The notes under the pieces are model-generated. The model had not been told where the DNA came from. It did no database searches and was given only the letters and a program-made list of their open reading frames with translations. Made by a program: the position numbers and the translations under genes. From positions 1-64,000 of the forward strand of contig JAIRPL010000047.1 of the NCBI GenBank assembly GCA_031256995.1: DNA of 64,000 nucleotides, in the 5' to 3' direction. Every line of letters starts with the position of its first letter. Within the stretch, counting starts at the first letter, position 1. This stretch comes from Puniceicoccales bacterium. Lineage in GTDB: Bacteria; Verrucomicrobiota; Verrucomicrobiia; Opitutales; UBA953. This document shows, one piece after another, positions 55,911 to 64,000 of this stretch.

Positions 55911-56207
55911 CGACAAAGCGGGTGAAAGTCCGCCTCACGGCACAGGCATGCTGCACGCCTTGCGTTCCCTTGATTACGCACCGGTGAATGCAAGGGGCAA
56001 AAGCCATGGTGTCCGGCGACACTTGTGACTCCGGATGGACGTCGCCGAGTTTGATGCGGGCGTCGCGGGCGGTAAGGCGCCAGTTGATCAGCGCACCAAG
56101 GGTATTGCGGTCAGCCTGCCGTGCGGCGACTCCTCCAAAACAACACAAAAAACCAAGAAAACCTTGATTTGCAAACAGTTACGATCCCCAAGCCCGATCT
56201 CAAAAAA
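55911..56207 (-). other. Non-coding stretch with a short transposase-like reading frame
   Basis: On the - strand, about 56115-56020 reads RNTLGALINWRLTARDARIKLGDVHPE, which resembles the C-terminus of IS630-type transposases (W-x-x-T-x-x-DAR-x-KL). No upstream catalytic part, start codon or terminal repeats were seen, so at most it is a small decayed remnant. Nothing else in this stretch could be supported apart from the tRNA that borders it. Confidence 0.25.
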
Positions 56208-56285
56208 TGGTCGGGCGGGCGGGATTCGAACCCGCGACCCCCTGCTCCCAAAGCAGGTGCGCTAGCCAGACTGCGCTACCACCCG
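56208..56285 (-). tRNA. tRNA-Pro (anticodon TGG)
   Basis: On the - strand the acceptor stem CGGGTGG (from 56285) pairs with CCGCCCG, discriminator A and an encoded CCA end at 56208. The D arm is TAGCGCAGTCTGGCTAGCGC. The anticodon arm is CCTGC-TTTGGGA-GCAGG with anticodon TGG, and the T arm is GCGGG-TTCGAAT-CCCGC. All stems are intact. A UGG anticodon can read all four proline codons when modified. Confidence 0.97.
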
Positions 56286-56419
56286 TTGTCTCATAACGCA
56301 CGGGATCTTTTTTAGGGTTGCATGCCCTGTCAACCCCTGAATTCTTCATCTTGTTTTGCGACACGTCGCAGGGACGTGCCGCTTACCGACATTCAATCCA
56401 CATTCCCTCTACCTTGAAC

Positions 56420-57154
56420 ATGGAAGAATCCCAGATTCTCGACTCAAACCCGGAGTCCAAAACCAATCCGGTGGTGCTCATCATCAGCATCATCGCCGGT
56501 GTCCTCAGCATCCTCGCGCTCATCCTGGCGATTCGCCTCAACGGCACCGTGCACACGCTCTCGAACGCCGACAACACCGGCTCTGTCAATGAGTCTGTGC
56601 GAAAAGTGGTGGACGAAGAGATCGCCCGTCTGCGCCCGGCCCTTGCGCAGAGCCTTACCGCCATGGACAGCCGGCTTGAGCAGCTCCACAGCAGCATCAA
56701 TCTGGTCAAGGCCCAGGCCGCCAGCGGCTCTCCTCAAGCCTCGCAACTCACGCAGCACGTGCAAAGCCTTGAGGCACGGATAAAAAGCCTTGAGACACGC
56801 CGTGTCGCCGTCGCACCGGTTGATACGCAACCCCGCCCCGCCAACACCGGCAGCGGCGCGCGCGCCGGAAACACCGGAGGCCACGGAAACGAGGGCACGG
56901 CTGTTGCCGCCGGCGGCACTTATACCGCTGTGGCGGGGGACAATCTCTACCTCATTGCCAGAAAGCACGGGGTGTCGCTCAAGGACGTGGAGGTCCTCAA
57001 TCCCCGCCTTGCCGCCAAGCCCACGCTGCTCTCCGTTGGCACAAAGGTCAGGATCCCGCCAAAGAGTGCCAGCGCCCAACCGGCAGGCACAAGCCGTCGC
57101 GAGCCTGAGGCCGGTGCCTCGCGCGCCGCTGGCGGCACTGGCACGCGCCGTTAA
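56420..57154 (+). CDS. Membrane-anchored LysM-domain protein with coiled coil
   Basis: The product is 244 residues from ATG 56420 (MEESQILDSNPESKTNPVVL); the frame is open further upstream, into the tRNA promoter area, which is unlikely. One membrane helix (VVLIISIIAGVLSILALILAI) is followed by a coiled-coil stretch (VRKVVDEEIARLRPALAQSL; SLEARIKSLETRR), a Gly/Asn/Ala linker, and a LysM domain near residues 170-212 (YTAVAGDNLYLIARKHGVSL ... VGTKVRIPP). The Arg/Ala-rich tail is disordered. It should bind peptidoglycan from the inner membrane side. The NUDIX gene follows 45 bases downstream, probably in the same transcript. Confidence 0.88.
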   Translation: MEESQILDSNPESKTNPVVLIISIIAGVLSILALILAIRLNGTVHTLSNADNTGSVNESVRKVVDEEIARLRPALAQSLTAMDSRLEQLHSSINLVKAQAASGSPQASQLTQHVQSLEARIKSLETRRVAVAPVDTQPRPANTGSGARAGNTGGHGNEGTAVAAGGTYTAVAGDNLYLIARKHGVSLKDVEVLNPRLAAKPTLLSVGTKVRIPPKSASAQPAGTSRREPEAGASRAAGGTGTRR

Positions 57155-57199
57155 CCGCTTGCGCCTCCCTTTCCCTCGCAAAACACAGAACCCACTTTC

Positions 57200-57766
57200 A
57201 TGTCCAAACCATCAGAGTGGATATCCCTCGCCGAGGAGATCCTTGTTGCCTGTCCAATATTCAAGGTCATCAACCGGCGTCAGCAACGCCTTCGCGACAA
57301 ACGCGAAGGTGATTTTTTTGTCATTGAGGCCGGCGATTGGGTGCAGGCGCTCGCATTGACAGAGGATGGGCGCCTGCTCCTCGTCCGCCAATTCCGCATG
57401 GGGGACAGCGCCCTTTCGTGGGAACCTCCCGGGGGCATGGCCGAGCCGGGCGAGGACCCTGTCACCGCCGCGCAACGTGAGCTTGCGGAGGAAACCGGCT
57501 ACGTCGGAACAAACGCCCGCCTCATCGGCTCCTGCTCGCCAAATCCAGCCATTTTCAATAACCGCACCCATTTTGTGCTCGTTGAAAACTGCCGCCATGT
57601 CCGGCCACTCGATTTGGATGATGACGAAGATGTGGAAGCCGCGCTTTTTTCCCCCGCCGAAGTTGAGACCATGTTGCGCACGGGAGAAATTCGCCACGCC
57701 CTTGCCCAAGCCGCGTTCCTCCATCTCCATTTTGCCCTGCCCAACATCTTCGCATCAAAGCCTTGA
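57200..57766 (+). CDS. NUDIX hydrolase, ADP-ribose-pyrophosphatase-like
   Basis: The product has 188 residues. The NUDIX box is complete: GGMAEPGEDPVTAAQRELAEETGY fits G-x5-E-x7-REUxEExGU. It is preceded by ALALTEDGRLLLVRQFRMG and followed by SPNPAIFNNRTHFVLVENC, a pattern common in ADP-ribose and NDP-sugar pyrophosphatases. It should hydrolyse a nucleoside diphosphate linked to another moiety in the cytosol; the exact substrate is open. Downstream of the LysM gene on the same strand. Confidence 0.9.
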   Translation: MSKPSEWISLAEEILVACPIFKVINRRQQRLRDKREGDFFVIEAGDWVQALALTEDGRLLLVRQFRMGDSALSWEPPGGMAEPGEDPVTAAQRELAEETGYVGTNARLIGSCSPNPAIFNNRTHFVLVENCRHVRPLDLDDDEDVEAALFSPAEVETMLRTGEIRHALAQAAFLHLHFALPNIFASKP

Positions 57767-57849
57767 AGGCCTCGTGCCCATGGGCGGCATCATCGCGAGA
57801 TGGCCCTGAGAGGATCTGGAAAATAAGCTGCGGAAACATTGAAGCCGAC

Positions 57850-58285
57850 CATCCCCGAGACGATTCAAGCGTCAGACGTGGAGCCAGCTTGGGCCGCGCC
57901 TCTCTGAACGAGAAAGGCAATGGGGAAGAGCGCCGGAGAACAACCGACGTTTTATCAACGCGGTGTTCCACGGCGTTTAAGACTGAAATGGCCCGGCGGT
58001 GGAACGCCCTGGCGGGATTTTTCACCCGATTGCGGCAGGTGAAGAAACACCCGCCAAAGGCCCAACCGCTGACACGATAACGAGCTGTGGGGCACGTTGT
58101 TGGGAAAATACATTGCGGATTGCACGCAGGCTGGGATGTTGATCAAAAAACTTCCCGCCGGATGCCTGATCACGAACAAGCTCTTTGACGCCGATGCGGT
58201 CGTGGCACAGGCGCAAAACCTCGGCATGAAAGCGTCCATCCCGCCGGAAAGACCATCCCGCTCCCCCAAAAAACCGCATTCACCC
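57850..58285 (+). pseudogene. Decayed IS5-family (IS427-like) transposase
   Basis: Three shifted frames line up with an IS5-type transposase in order. First WSQLGPRLSER ... WGRAPENNRRFINAVF (about 57880-57980) is the N-terminal part. Then GTPWRDFSPDCGR, RNTRQRPNR and HDNELWGTLL (about 57998-58110) follow, with stop codons in frame. Then, after loss of the catalytic middle, IADCTQAG ... AGCLITNKLFDADAVVAQAQNLGMKASIPP (about 58117-58250) is the part before the last catalytic Glu. In intact members these read DNRRFINAVLW, GAPWRDLP and DKAYDADALV. Stops, frameshifts and an internal deletion make it non-functional. No terminal inverted repeats were identified. Confidence 0.75.
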
Positions 58286-58387
58286 GCGCGCCCGCATGAT
58301 CGCCATCCCCTGCCTGTGCACATCACCGGCTGAGCGGCATCGGCAACGCCAACGCCGTCGGCGCACCTCAATTGATTTGCGTAGCGG

Positions 58388-59089
58388 ATGGAAAACTCCA
58401 CACACAGCCCTTCCCTCACCATCACCATGCCAAACGAACTCGACGAGCTCACCGGTCCGACCAACCAGCGGGGACGCGACATCAACGTCATCGAAAAACA
58501 AATCCCCGTGCGCGTTGGCGCCGGCTCCCTTCTCTTTGAAATCGCCCTCTGGTTGCTCGGAATCCTGCCCGGTCTGATTTTCCTCTTCATGAAAATCTCC
58601 GCCCGGAACTATCTGCTAAAACTCCAGCAGAAAATCCAGGCCGATGCCTCGCAAATTGACAACTACCTCGAGCAACGCGTCATGATTCTCCAAAATGTCG
58701 CCCCCCTCGTCGCCAAGGCCATTGACCTCGACAAGGATGTCATGCGAGCCGTCGCCGCCTACCGCGGCGGATCTTCGCCCGACAGCCAGCGCAATGCCCT
58801 TTCCGGCCAGCTTGACCAAGCCTTCGGGCGGCTTTTTCCCCAAGTTGAGGCCTACCCCGACCTGAAGGCTCACGCCGCCATCGCCGACGCCATGCGCCAG
58901 AACAGCTATCTCCAAAAGGAAATCACCGCCGCCCGCGCCCTCTACAACGACACCGTTTCCATGTGGAATGCGGACATCTTTGCGTGGCCAACCAAGATGA
59001 TTGTCGCCGCCAGCGCCGGCTACACGACCCGCATCCCATTCACCGCCTCCGCAGAAACCAAGGCCCAAGCCCGCGGCACCTTTTTCTGA
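58388..59089 (+). CDS. LemA family membrane protein
   Basis: The product is 233 residues from ATG 58388; an internal ATG at 58427 (MPNELDELTGPTNQRGRDIN) is an equally good start. One membrane helix lies near residues 45-70 (LLFEIALWLLGILPGLIFLF). The helical LemA domain follows: LLKLQQKIQADASQIDNYLEQRVMILQNVAPLVAKAI, then VEAYPDLKAHAAIADAMRQN, and the hallmark ALYNDTVSMWNADIFAWPTKMI. The last 20 residues include TKAQARGTFF. LemA proteins have no settled function. The next gene starts 12 bases downstream and encodes the usual type of partner. Confidence 0.93.
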   Translation: MENSTHSPSLTITMPNELDELTGPTNQRGRDINVIEKQIPVRVGAGSLLFEIALWLLGILPGLIFLFMKISARNYLLKLQQKIQADASQIDNYLEQRVMILQNVAPLVAKAIDLDKDVMRAVAAYRGGSSPDSQRNALSGQLDQAFGRLFPQVEAYPDLKAHAAIADAMRQNSYLQKEITAARALYNDTVSMWNADIFAWPTKMIVAASAGYTTRIPFTASAETKAQARGTFF

Positions 59090-59101
59090 CCTCCCCCCCC
59101 G

Positions 59102-60901
59102 ATGACGGACGACGTGCACGAACCGCTCTCGCTCTACCGGGACCGCCTCAAGGACGAGCACGCGAAAAACACCTCAACCTTCTTCGAGGCGCTGGTGCAA
59201 CGCTCTGGCGTCAACGAACAGGCCAACCGTGACACCGTCGCCGCCATCCGCTTGCTGGAAACGCAACTCGAGAAAAATTCCTCCAGCCGCTCCCGCTGGA
59301 AATTCCTGCGCGTTCTGACGATTCTTCTCCTCGCCGCCGCCATCGCTGTCATCGGCCTGTTTTTCTGGCGGCTCGCCTCACCGGAATCCATGCTCCTTGC
59401 TCCCGGTTTCGCCGGGCTGTCCACCAGCATCGCCACGCTTGTCGCCACCATCCTGTTTCTCACAAAAAAACTAAACCCCGCCATCCTCGCCCTCGACGAG
59501 CACCTCGCCCGCCTGAAGGAAAAGCATGCCGCCACCACGCGCGAGGCATGGGAACAACTCACCCCGCTCAACCGCCTCTACGACTGGGGCATGATTGCAA
59601 AAATCATCCGGCAAACCGTCCCCCGTCTCGCCCTCGATCCCTTTTTCTCCTGTGCGCGCCTGAACGAACTGCGCGAATCCTTCGGCTGGAACAACGATTT
59701 CAACGACGACAAATCCGTCCTCTTCGCCCAAAGCGGCGAAATCAACGGCAACCCCTTCGCCCTCGCCGAAACACTCGATTTCCACTGGGCCGAAAAAACC
59801 TGGCACGGTTCGCTTTCCATCCAATGGCTGGAATTGGAAAGCCACACGGACTCCAACGGGAGAAAGCACACCCACTGGGTCACGCGCACCCAAACCCTCC
59901 ACGCCTCCATCACCAAACCCGCGCCGGATTACACACGCCAAAAATTCCTCATCTACGGCAACGAGGCCGCGCCCGACTTGACCTTCAGCCGCTCCCCATC
60001 CTCCCACTCGGGTCCTGGTGACGGCTTTCTCGACAAGTGGCGCATGAAGCGCACAATCCAAAAACTCGAGAAATTCTCCCGCAATCTCGACGACGACTCC
60101 GGTTACACCATCATGTCCAATCGCGAGTTCGACGCCCTCTTTCTCGCCACAAACCGCAACCATGAAATCCAATTCCGGGTCCTTTTCACCCCGCTAGCCC
60201 AACAGCAAATGGTGGCGCTCCTCAAGGACAGGATAATCGGTTTCGGCGATGATTTCCACTTTGTCAAATCGCGCATGATAAACCTCGTCCAGCCCGCGCA
60301 CCTGACAGGCATGGACATCACCGCCGCGCCCGACCTGTTCAAAAACTATGACCTCGACGACGCCCGTCGATTCTTCAATTCCTACAGCAACGATTATTTC
60401 AAGCACTTTTACTTCACCCTCGCCCCGCTACTCACGATTCCGCTCTACCAGCAACACCGCTCGCACGCGGATATTTACAAGGACGTCCATGGGAAAACCG
60501 CCTCTTTCTGGGAACACGAGGCCATTGCCAACTTTCACGGGCAGAACGCCTTTCGTCACAAAAAGTCCATCACGCAAAACATCCTCAAGACCCGTTCCGA
60601 CAACTCCGGAAGAATCGCCGTCACCGCGCACGGATTTCGCGGAGAGGAGCGCGTTGAATATGTCAAAATGCTCGGTGGCGACGGCAGGTGGCACAATGTC
60701 CCCGTGCCTTGGACGGAATACTTGCCCGTCCAGCACACCACGCCGATGACCATTCGCGAAACCGACGGACTCACCTTGCAAGACTTCGAGCAACATGCGC
60801 AAACCGCCCCTGACTGGCAGTCATTTTTACGCGACAACCGAATAAACCTCAACCACGTCACCTTCCGCCGCTCCATCGCTTCCATAGTCTGGAAAACATA
60901 A
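59102..60901 (+). CDS. DUF3137-like membrane protein, LemA partner
   Basis: The product has 599 residues. Two membrane segments sit near residues 64-90 (LRVLTILLLAAAIAVIGLFF) and 98-122 (GLSTSIATLVATILFL). The long cytosolic part contains NREFDALFLATNRNHEIQFR followed by VLFTPLAQQQMVALLKDRI, which matches the DUF3137 pattern (a variant of F-E-V-Y-x-D-...-EARYLLTP-x-M). DUF3137 genes commonly follow lemA. Here the C-terminal 180 residues extend beyond what I recognise and contain HKKSITQNILKTR and an Arg/Lys-rich segment. The function is unknown, probably a complex with LemA at the inner membrane. Confidence 0.7.
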   Translation: MTDDVHEPLSLYRDRLKDEHAKNTSTFFEALVQRSGVNEQANRDTVAAIRLLETQLEKNSSSRSRWKFLRVLTILLLAAAIAVIGLFFWRLASPESMLLAPGFAGLSTSIATLVATILFLTKKLNPAILALDEHLARLKEKHAATTREAWEQLTPLNRLYDWGMIAKIIRQTVPRLALDPFFSCARLNELRESFGWNNDFNDDKSVLFAQSGEINGNPFALAETLDFHWAEKTWHGSLSIQWLELESHTDSNGRKHTHWVTRTQTLHASITKPAPDYTRQKFLIYGNEAAPDLTFSRSPSSHSGPGDGFLDKWRMKRTIQKLEKFSRNLDDDSGYTIMSNREFDALFLATNRNHEIQFRVLFTPLAQQQMVALLKDRIIGFGDDFHFVKSRMINLVQPAHLTGMDITAAPDLFKNYDLDDARRFFNSYSNDYFKHFYFTLAPLLTIPLYQQHRSHADIYKDVHGKTASFWEHEAIANFHGQNAFRHKKSITQNILKTRSDNSGRIAVTAHGFRGEERVEYVKMLGGDGRWHNVPVPWTEYLPVQHTTPMTIRETDGLTLQDFEQHAQTAPDWQSFLRDNRINLNHVTFRRSIASIVWKT

Positions 60902-61397
60902 CACTCCCATCAAAGTTTTGGAGCCTCGTTCATAGGACAAAACCTCACGGCACACATCAATAAAACAAACGATGAATTATTGGCGCATGCAACCACGTCC
61001 CGGAGATGGGAACACAAAACATTGTCCAATCGCGAGTTTTTTTAATCGCGGGAACAATCTTGTCTTCTTTCACACGATGGCTCGATTCCCATCTGGATGA
61101 GTGGCGAGCCGCTTCATTGTGAAAATATTTCTGCCCCTGGCACTGCAAAGGAGATTAAAAAGAAAAACAAATGGCGATGGCGTAAAAACACCAGGCAAAA
61201 CCAGGAGGAAACGGAACATGTGGCACATGTTAAGGACTCAGCCGGCATGGATGCCCGCGCCCGGAAGGGGCTGATGTTGCGCGGACGCGAACCCTGTTTT
61301 GGCAAATCCCATTCCGGGATAAAATTGGATGAAGCGCGCCCTCTTCTCTCACTCCATTTAACGATTCCCATGCGCTTGATGGGAATCGATGCCTGGC
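60902..61397. other. Gene-free stretch with a 17-bp palindrome and a 10-bp hairpin
   Basis: About 500 bases between convergent genes, with lower GC than the rest. AACATGTG-G-CACATGTT (61215-61231) is a perfect odd palindrome. CGATTCCCAT (61362-61371), a 7-base loop and ATGGGAATCG (61379-61388) form a perfect 10-bp stem 10 bases past the stop codon of the autotransporter. It is followed on the - strand by UUAAAUGG, so it may be its transcription end. A possible open frame at 61097-61414 has no family features and I do not support it. Confidence 0.5.
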
Positions 61398-64000
61398 TCA
61401 AAAGCGGATTCTGAACTCGGCGTGGAGACTGTGGTTTGTTTGCGCAGAAAAGTCGGTTTCATATCGGTAACCGATCGAAAGGGTGGACCAATCGCTGGAA
61501 ATCTCCATGGACGGACCGGCGTGGAAAAGATCGCGCGAGGCATATTTGGATCTCACGACGAAGCGTGCCGCACCATTCGCATTGGCCAGGCGGGCGCGGA
61601 GGCCGGCCTCAACGTCGCAAAATTCATGGGAATAGCCGAGATCGAGGACGAGGCGTGGACGCGCCGGCAGGATATTGGAGAGGTCTCCGGCGATCTTCAG
61701 CCCGGTTTGCAGCTGCAGCGATTGTTGCTCGAGAGAATTGATGCGCAGCACGCCCTCGGGTAACGCACCCTGCTCGCGAAACGACCCGACAAAATTGTAG
61801 TGATACTCCGCGCCGACGTAGGGTTGCAGGGAAAGCGCGTGAAAAGTGCTCACGCCTGTCAGGTGGAGAGAAGTGCCAAAATCCTGGGCATCCGCGTCGC
61901 CGCTGTTGCGCAGGCCCAGCGTTTCCCGTTGCGTGTCAAAACGGGAGACACCCCCGGAAAGGCTGCCCAAAAGGTTGAGGCCAATGGTTTCGTCCCCCGT
62001 CGCTTTCGCCATCCCGAGGCTGCCGTAAAATGTCCCGCGATATTGCGAGAGATTCACCTTGCCCGCGCCGTGGTGGAAATCGGCCTGCCCGAAGTGGCCG
62101 CCAAGGCTGGCACCGAGAAGCATGCTGGGACCCTTGCCGCCTCTCACGTCGCCAAACTGGCTGTCCAGCCCGATGATCACGGAGCCGCTGTTGTGGTTGA
62201 AGAATGGGTCGGAGGCGCCGGTGCCGTTGCGCGCAATGTTCCCCGTGCCGCGAACATGAAAATCCGGGGTTGCGCCCGCGCCGGGGCGGCCCTCCGCATC
62301 CCCCCGTTTTTCGGCTCCCAGACGATAAGAAAAGCGGCTCTCCAGATGTTCGCGCAGCGATTGTGTGGAATCGTTGGCGGCGCGGTTCAGGAGGGCGGGC
62401 ATGGCGCCAAAGCCGATCGGGGAGGCGGCGGCGATGGAGACGGGGTCGTAGCCCGTCGAGCCTTCGGTCATGCCCAGCAGATAGGCGGCATAGGCGTTGC
62501 CCTGCCAGGCGCGGGTGGCCAGTTCGTTGACAAACTGCCCAAGCCCGTCGTGGACGTTGGCGAGGTTGTATTGGCGGGAGATGCGAACCGAACCCGTGGC
62601 GGCATCCACGAGCGTGCCTTTCATGGTCGGGTCCACGAAGGCGAGGGTGGCATCGCCGGAAATGCGGATGGTGCCAGCGGTGGCGTCGCGCTCAAGGAAT
62701 CCGGGGAGGATCTCGTTGTTATTCTCGAGCCATTTTGAGTCCACATAGTAGAGGATGGTGCCGCCGATCACGATGTCCGCCTCGCCAATGTTGCGCAGCC
62801 TGTCGTATGTGAGGTCGGAGAGATATTTCACGCGGATCGTTCCCTCGTTTTCCAGGGGGCCGGCGAGGCTGATCGTGCCGCGCTTGCCGTTGTGCCCCGC
62901 GGCAATCGTGCCCTTGTTCAGGATGGTGCCGCCGGCGGCAAGAGTGCCGTCCCCCATGACATAGCCGTGGATCTCGATGTCGCGCGCCTCAAGCCTGCCG
63001 GTGGATTCCGGCACGGCGGGGGCGGGCGTCTCGTCACCCGATTCCGGCTGCCTGCCGAGAAACAGCGCGCCGTGGAACTCGGCCTTGCCGCTTGTGGAGA
63101 GCACGGCGTTGTCGAGCGTGAGCGGATGCTCCCCGGAAGTCGACCCGGTGTTGTTCACCACGATTCCCTCCGCAAACGAAGCCGTGGTGTCCTTGAGGGA
63201 CAGGCCGACGGGGGTGGAGAGCGTCAGGCTGCCATCCGACTCGATGCGCCCGCCGCTGAACACGAGCGGGGTCTGGTTGTTGTTGAGGGAAACGGAGGCG
63301 GGGCGGACGGTTCCGTCAATCTGGACGTTGCGCGGCGCGGTTGGCACGTTCGGGTCGAATGGCGAATCGCCAAACGTGACCGAGTCGCCATCGCGAAATG
63401 TCGTGGCCACGAGGCCGTCCGAGGTTTTTCCGGACCAGTTTGCGGCGCTGGAGGCATGGCCCCACACGTCGCCCGCCTTGCCCGTCCAGGTGAGCGCCGC
63501 GGCGTCCGCCAATTCGCCGGTGGTTTCCACGATGAGGGAAAGGGTGCGGTCCTCGACGCTGGCGCCAAGGGTGAGCATGCGCGCGATGCCATCGACGCCG
63601 CGGATGCCCCTGGCACCCTCGACGCCGTCCAGCACGAGGGTCTCCGGCGCATGAAATCCGGCCTCGTCGATGGCGGCCGTGGTGGCGCTGGCATCCACAA
63701 GCCGGTGGGTGCCGTCGGCGATGTTGGCGAAGTTGGAAAGCACCAGCGTGGTGGCGTCGAGGAGCACTTTTTCGGCGCCGCCGGCAAGCGTGAGCATGGC
63801 GGCGGAGGCCGCAGGCTCGGCCACATTGCCAAGATCGAAAAGGAGTTTGCCCGTGCGATAAAGGGTGATGGTGCCCGCCTCGATGGTGTTGCCGCCAGCG
63901 ATGGAGAGGGTGGCGTCACCCGAAATGGTGAAGGTCGAGGAGGGGCCGAGGTGAAGCCCGCCCGCCGGGGCCTCGGCGGATTCATTGTCGATGGTGGCGT
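61398..64000 (-). CDS. Autotransporter protein, 5' end cut off by the window
   Basis: The frame is open to the window's end, so only the last 867 or so residues are visible. The passenger carries strand repeats (FTISGDATLSIAGGNTIEAG; TLAAGGTILNKGTIAAGHNG) and the signature WTGKAGDVWGHASSAANWSG, seen also in the giant autotransporter. About 270 C-terminal residues form the outer-membrane barrel, starting near SQFGDVRGGKGPSMLLGASL and ending in the aromatic terminus EFRIRF. It should be a surface protein. It is not a copy of the giant one, as the barrels differ clearly. A hairpin just past the stop may be its terminator. Confidence 0.92.
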   Translation of the reverse strand, partial: ATIDNESAEAPAGGLHLGPSSTFTISGDATLSIAGGNTIEAGTITLYRTGKLLFDLGNVAEPAASAAMLTLAGGAEKVLLDATTLVLSNFANIADGTHRLVDASATTAAIDEAGFHAPETLVLDGVEGARGIRGVDGIARMLTLGASVEDRTLSLIVETTGELADAAALTWTGKAGDVWGHASSAANWSGKTSDGLVATTFRDGDSVTFGDSPFDPNVPTAPRNVQIDGTVRPASVSLNNNQTPLVFSGGRIESDGSLTLSTPVGLSLKDTTASFAEGIVVNNTGSTSGEHPLTLDNAVLSTSGKAEFHGALFLGRQPESGDETPAPAVPESTGRLEARDIEIHGYVMGDGTLAAGGTILNKGTIAAGHNGKRGTISLAGPLENEGTIRVKYLSDLTYDRLRNIGEADIVIGGTILYYVDSKWLENNNEILPGFLERDATAGTIRISGDATLAFVDPTMKGTLVDAATGSVRISRQYNLANVHDGLGQFVNELATRAWQGNAYAAYLLGMTEGSTGYDPVSIAAASPIGFGAMPALLNRAANDSTQSLREHLESRFSYRLGAEKRGDAEGRPGAGATPDFHVRGTGNIARNGTGASDPFFNHNSGSVIIGLDSQFGDVRGGKGPSMLLGASLGGHFGQADFHHGAGKVNLSQYRGTFYGSLGMAKATGDETIGLNLLGSLSGGVSRFDTQRETLGLRNSGDADAQDFGTSLHLTGVSTFHALSLQPYVGAEYHYNFVGSFREQGALPEGVLRINSLEQQSLQLQTGLKIAGDLSNILPARPRLVLDLGYSHEFCDVEAGLRARLANANGAARFVVRSKYASRDLFHAGPSMEISSDWSTLSIGYRYETDFSAQTNHSLHAEFRIRF

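Noticed and set aside
61097-61414. 105-codon open frame between the DUF3137-like gene and the right-hand autotransporter
   Set aside because: It has no signal, domain or motif, crosses two inverted repeats and overlaps the end of the autotransporter gene.
1-64000. CRISPR array or phage/plasmid origin
   Set aside because: No regularly spaced identical repeats, cas genes, integrase, replication initiator or iteron clusters were seen.

Overview
The window reads as a chromosomal segment of a GC-rich Gram-negative bacterium, most likely an Opitutaceae-type verrucomicrobiote. This is inferred from the mix of genes: very large outer-membrane autotransporters built from beta-strand repeats, a PEP-CTERM surface protein, fermentation genes typical of anaerobic succinate/propionate or amino-acid metabolism, and start codons that almost never carry a Shine-Dalgarno motif. 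No rRNA is present, so the placement is not proven.

Layout. 1-3.4 kb: the 3' part of a PEP-CTERM protein gene (one apparent frameshift), then about 1 kb of degenerate non-coding repeats. 3.4-12.9 kb: a large exported TPR protein, a ROK-family protein, MetY, a membrane-anchored Mrr-type nuclease carrying a duplicated terminator-like insert, and a YidE/AspT-type transporter. 13.8-19.2 kb: a DMSP-lyase-like cupin, a TauE/SafE exporter with an Mrp ATPase, RuvA, a cobalamin adenosyltransferase and MetK with a structured leader. 19.6-27.4 kb: a four-domain sulfane-sulfur protein divergent from an ArsR regulator over a perfect palindrome, MeaB, a YejE-like permease, an Abi-family HEPN protein and MenB. 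27.7-37.5 kb: a 3258-residue autotransporter. 37.9-46.6 kb: a giant 2-hydroxyacyl-CoA dehydratase activase, a TetR regulator, and divergently the gamma-like, biotin-carrier and beta subunits of a sodium-pumping decarboxylase. 46.7-54.2 kb: CoaX, BirA, PyrF, a fused dehydrogenase/oxidoreductase, a DUF362 protein, and an ECF S-component/phosphoribosyltransferase operon behind a structured leader. 54.5-61 kb: a lipoprotein, tRNA-Pro(TGG), a LysM protein, a NUDIX hydrolase, a decayed IS5-family transposase and a LemA/DUF3137-like pair. The right edge holds the 3' end of another autotransporter gene.

How the genes fit together. MeaB (mutase chaperone), the cobalamin adenosyltransferase, the biotin carrier, the Na+-pump subunits and biotin ligase are all needed for a methylmalonyl-CoA mutase/decarboxylase (propionate) pathway. 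The neighbouring hydroxyacyl-CoA dehydratase activase also allows a glutaconyl-CoA decarboxylase reading. The carboxyltransferase alpha subunit, which would decide, is not in the window. MetY, MetK, the sulfane-sulfur fusion with its ArsR regulator, the TauE/SafE exporter and the cupin give a second loose sulfur theme.

The best candidates for something undescribed are the leader RNA upstream of the ECF/phosphoribosyltransferase operon, the possible pseudoknot upstream of metK, the roughly 200-residue insertion in the Na+-pump beta subunit, and the terminator-bearing duplication inside the Mrr-like gene. All folds were found by eye and none has been tested by computation.
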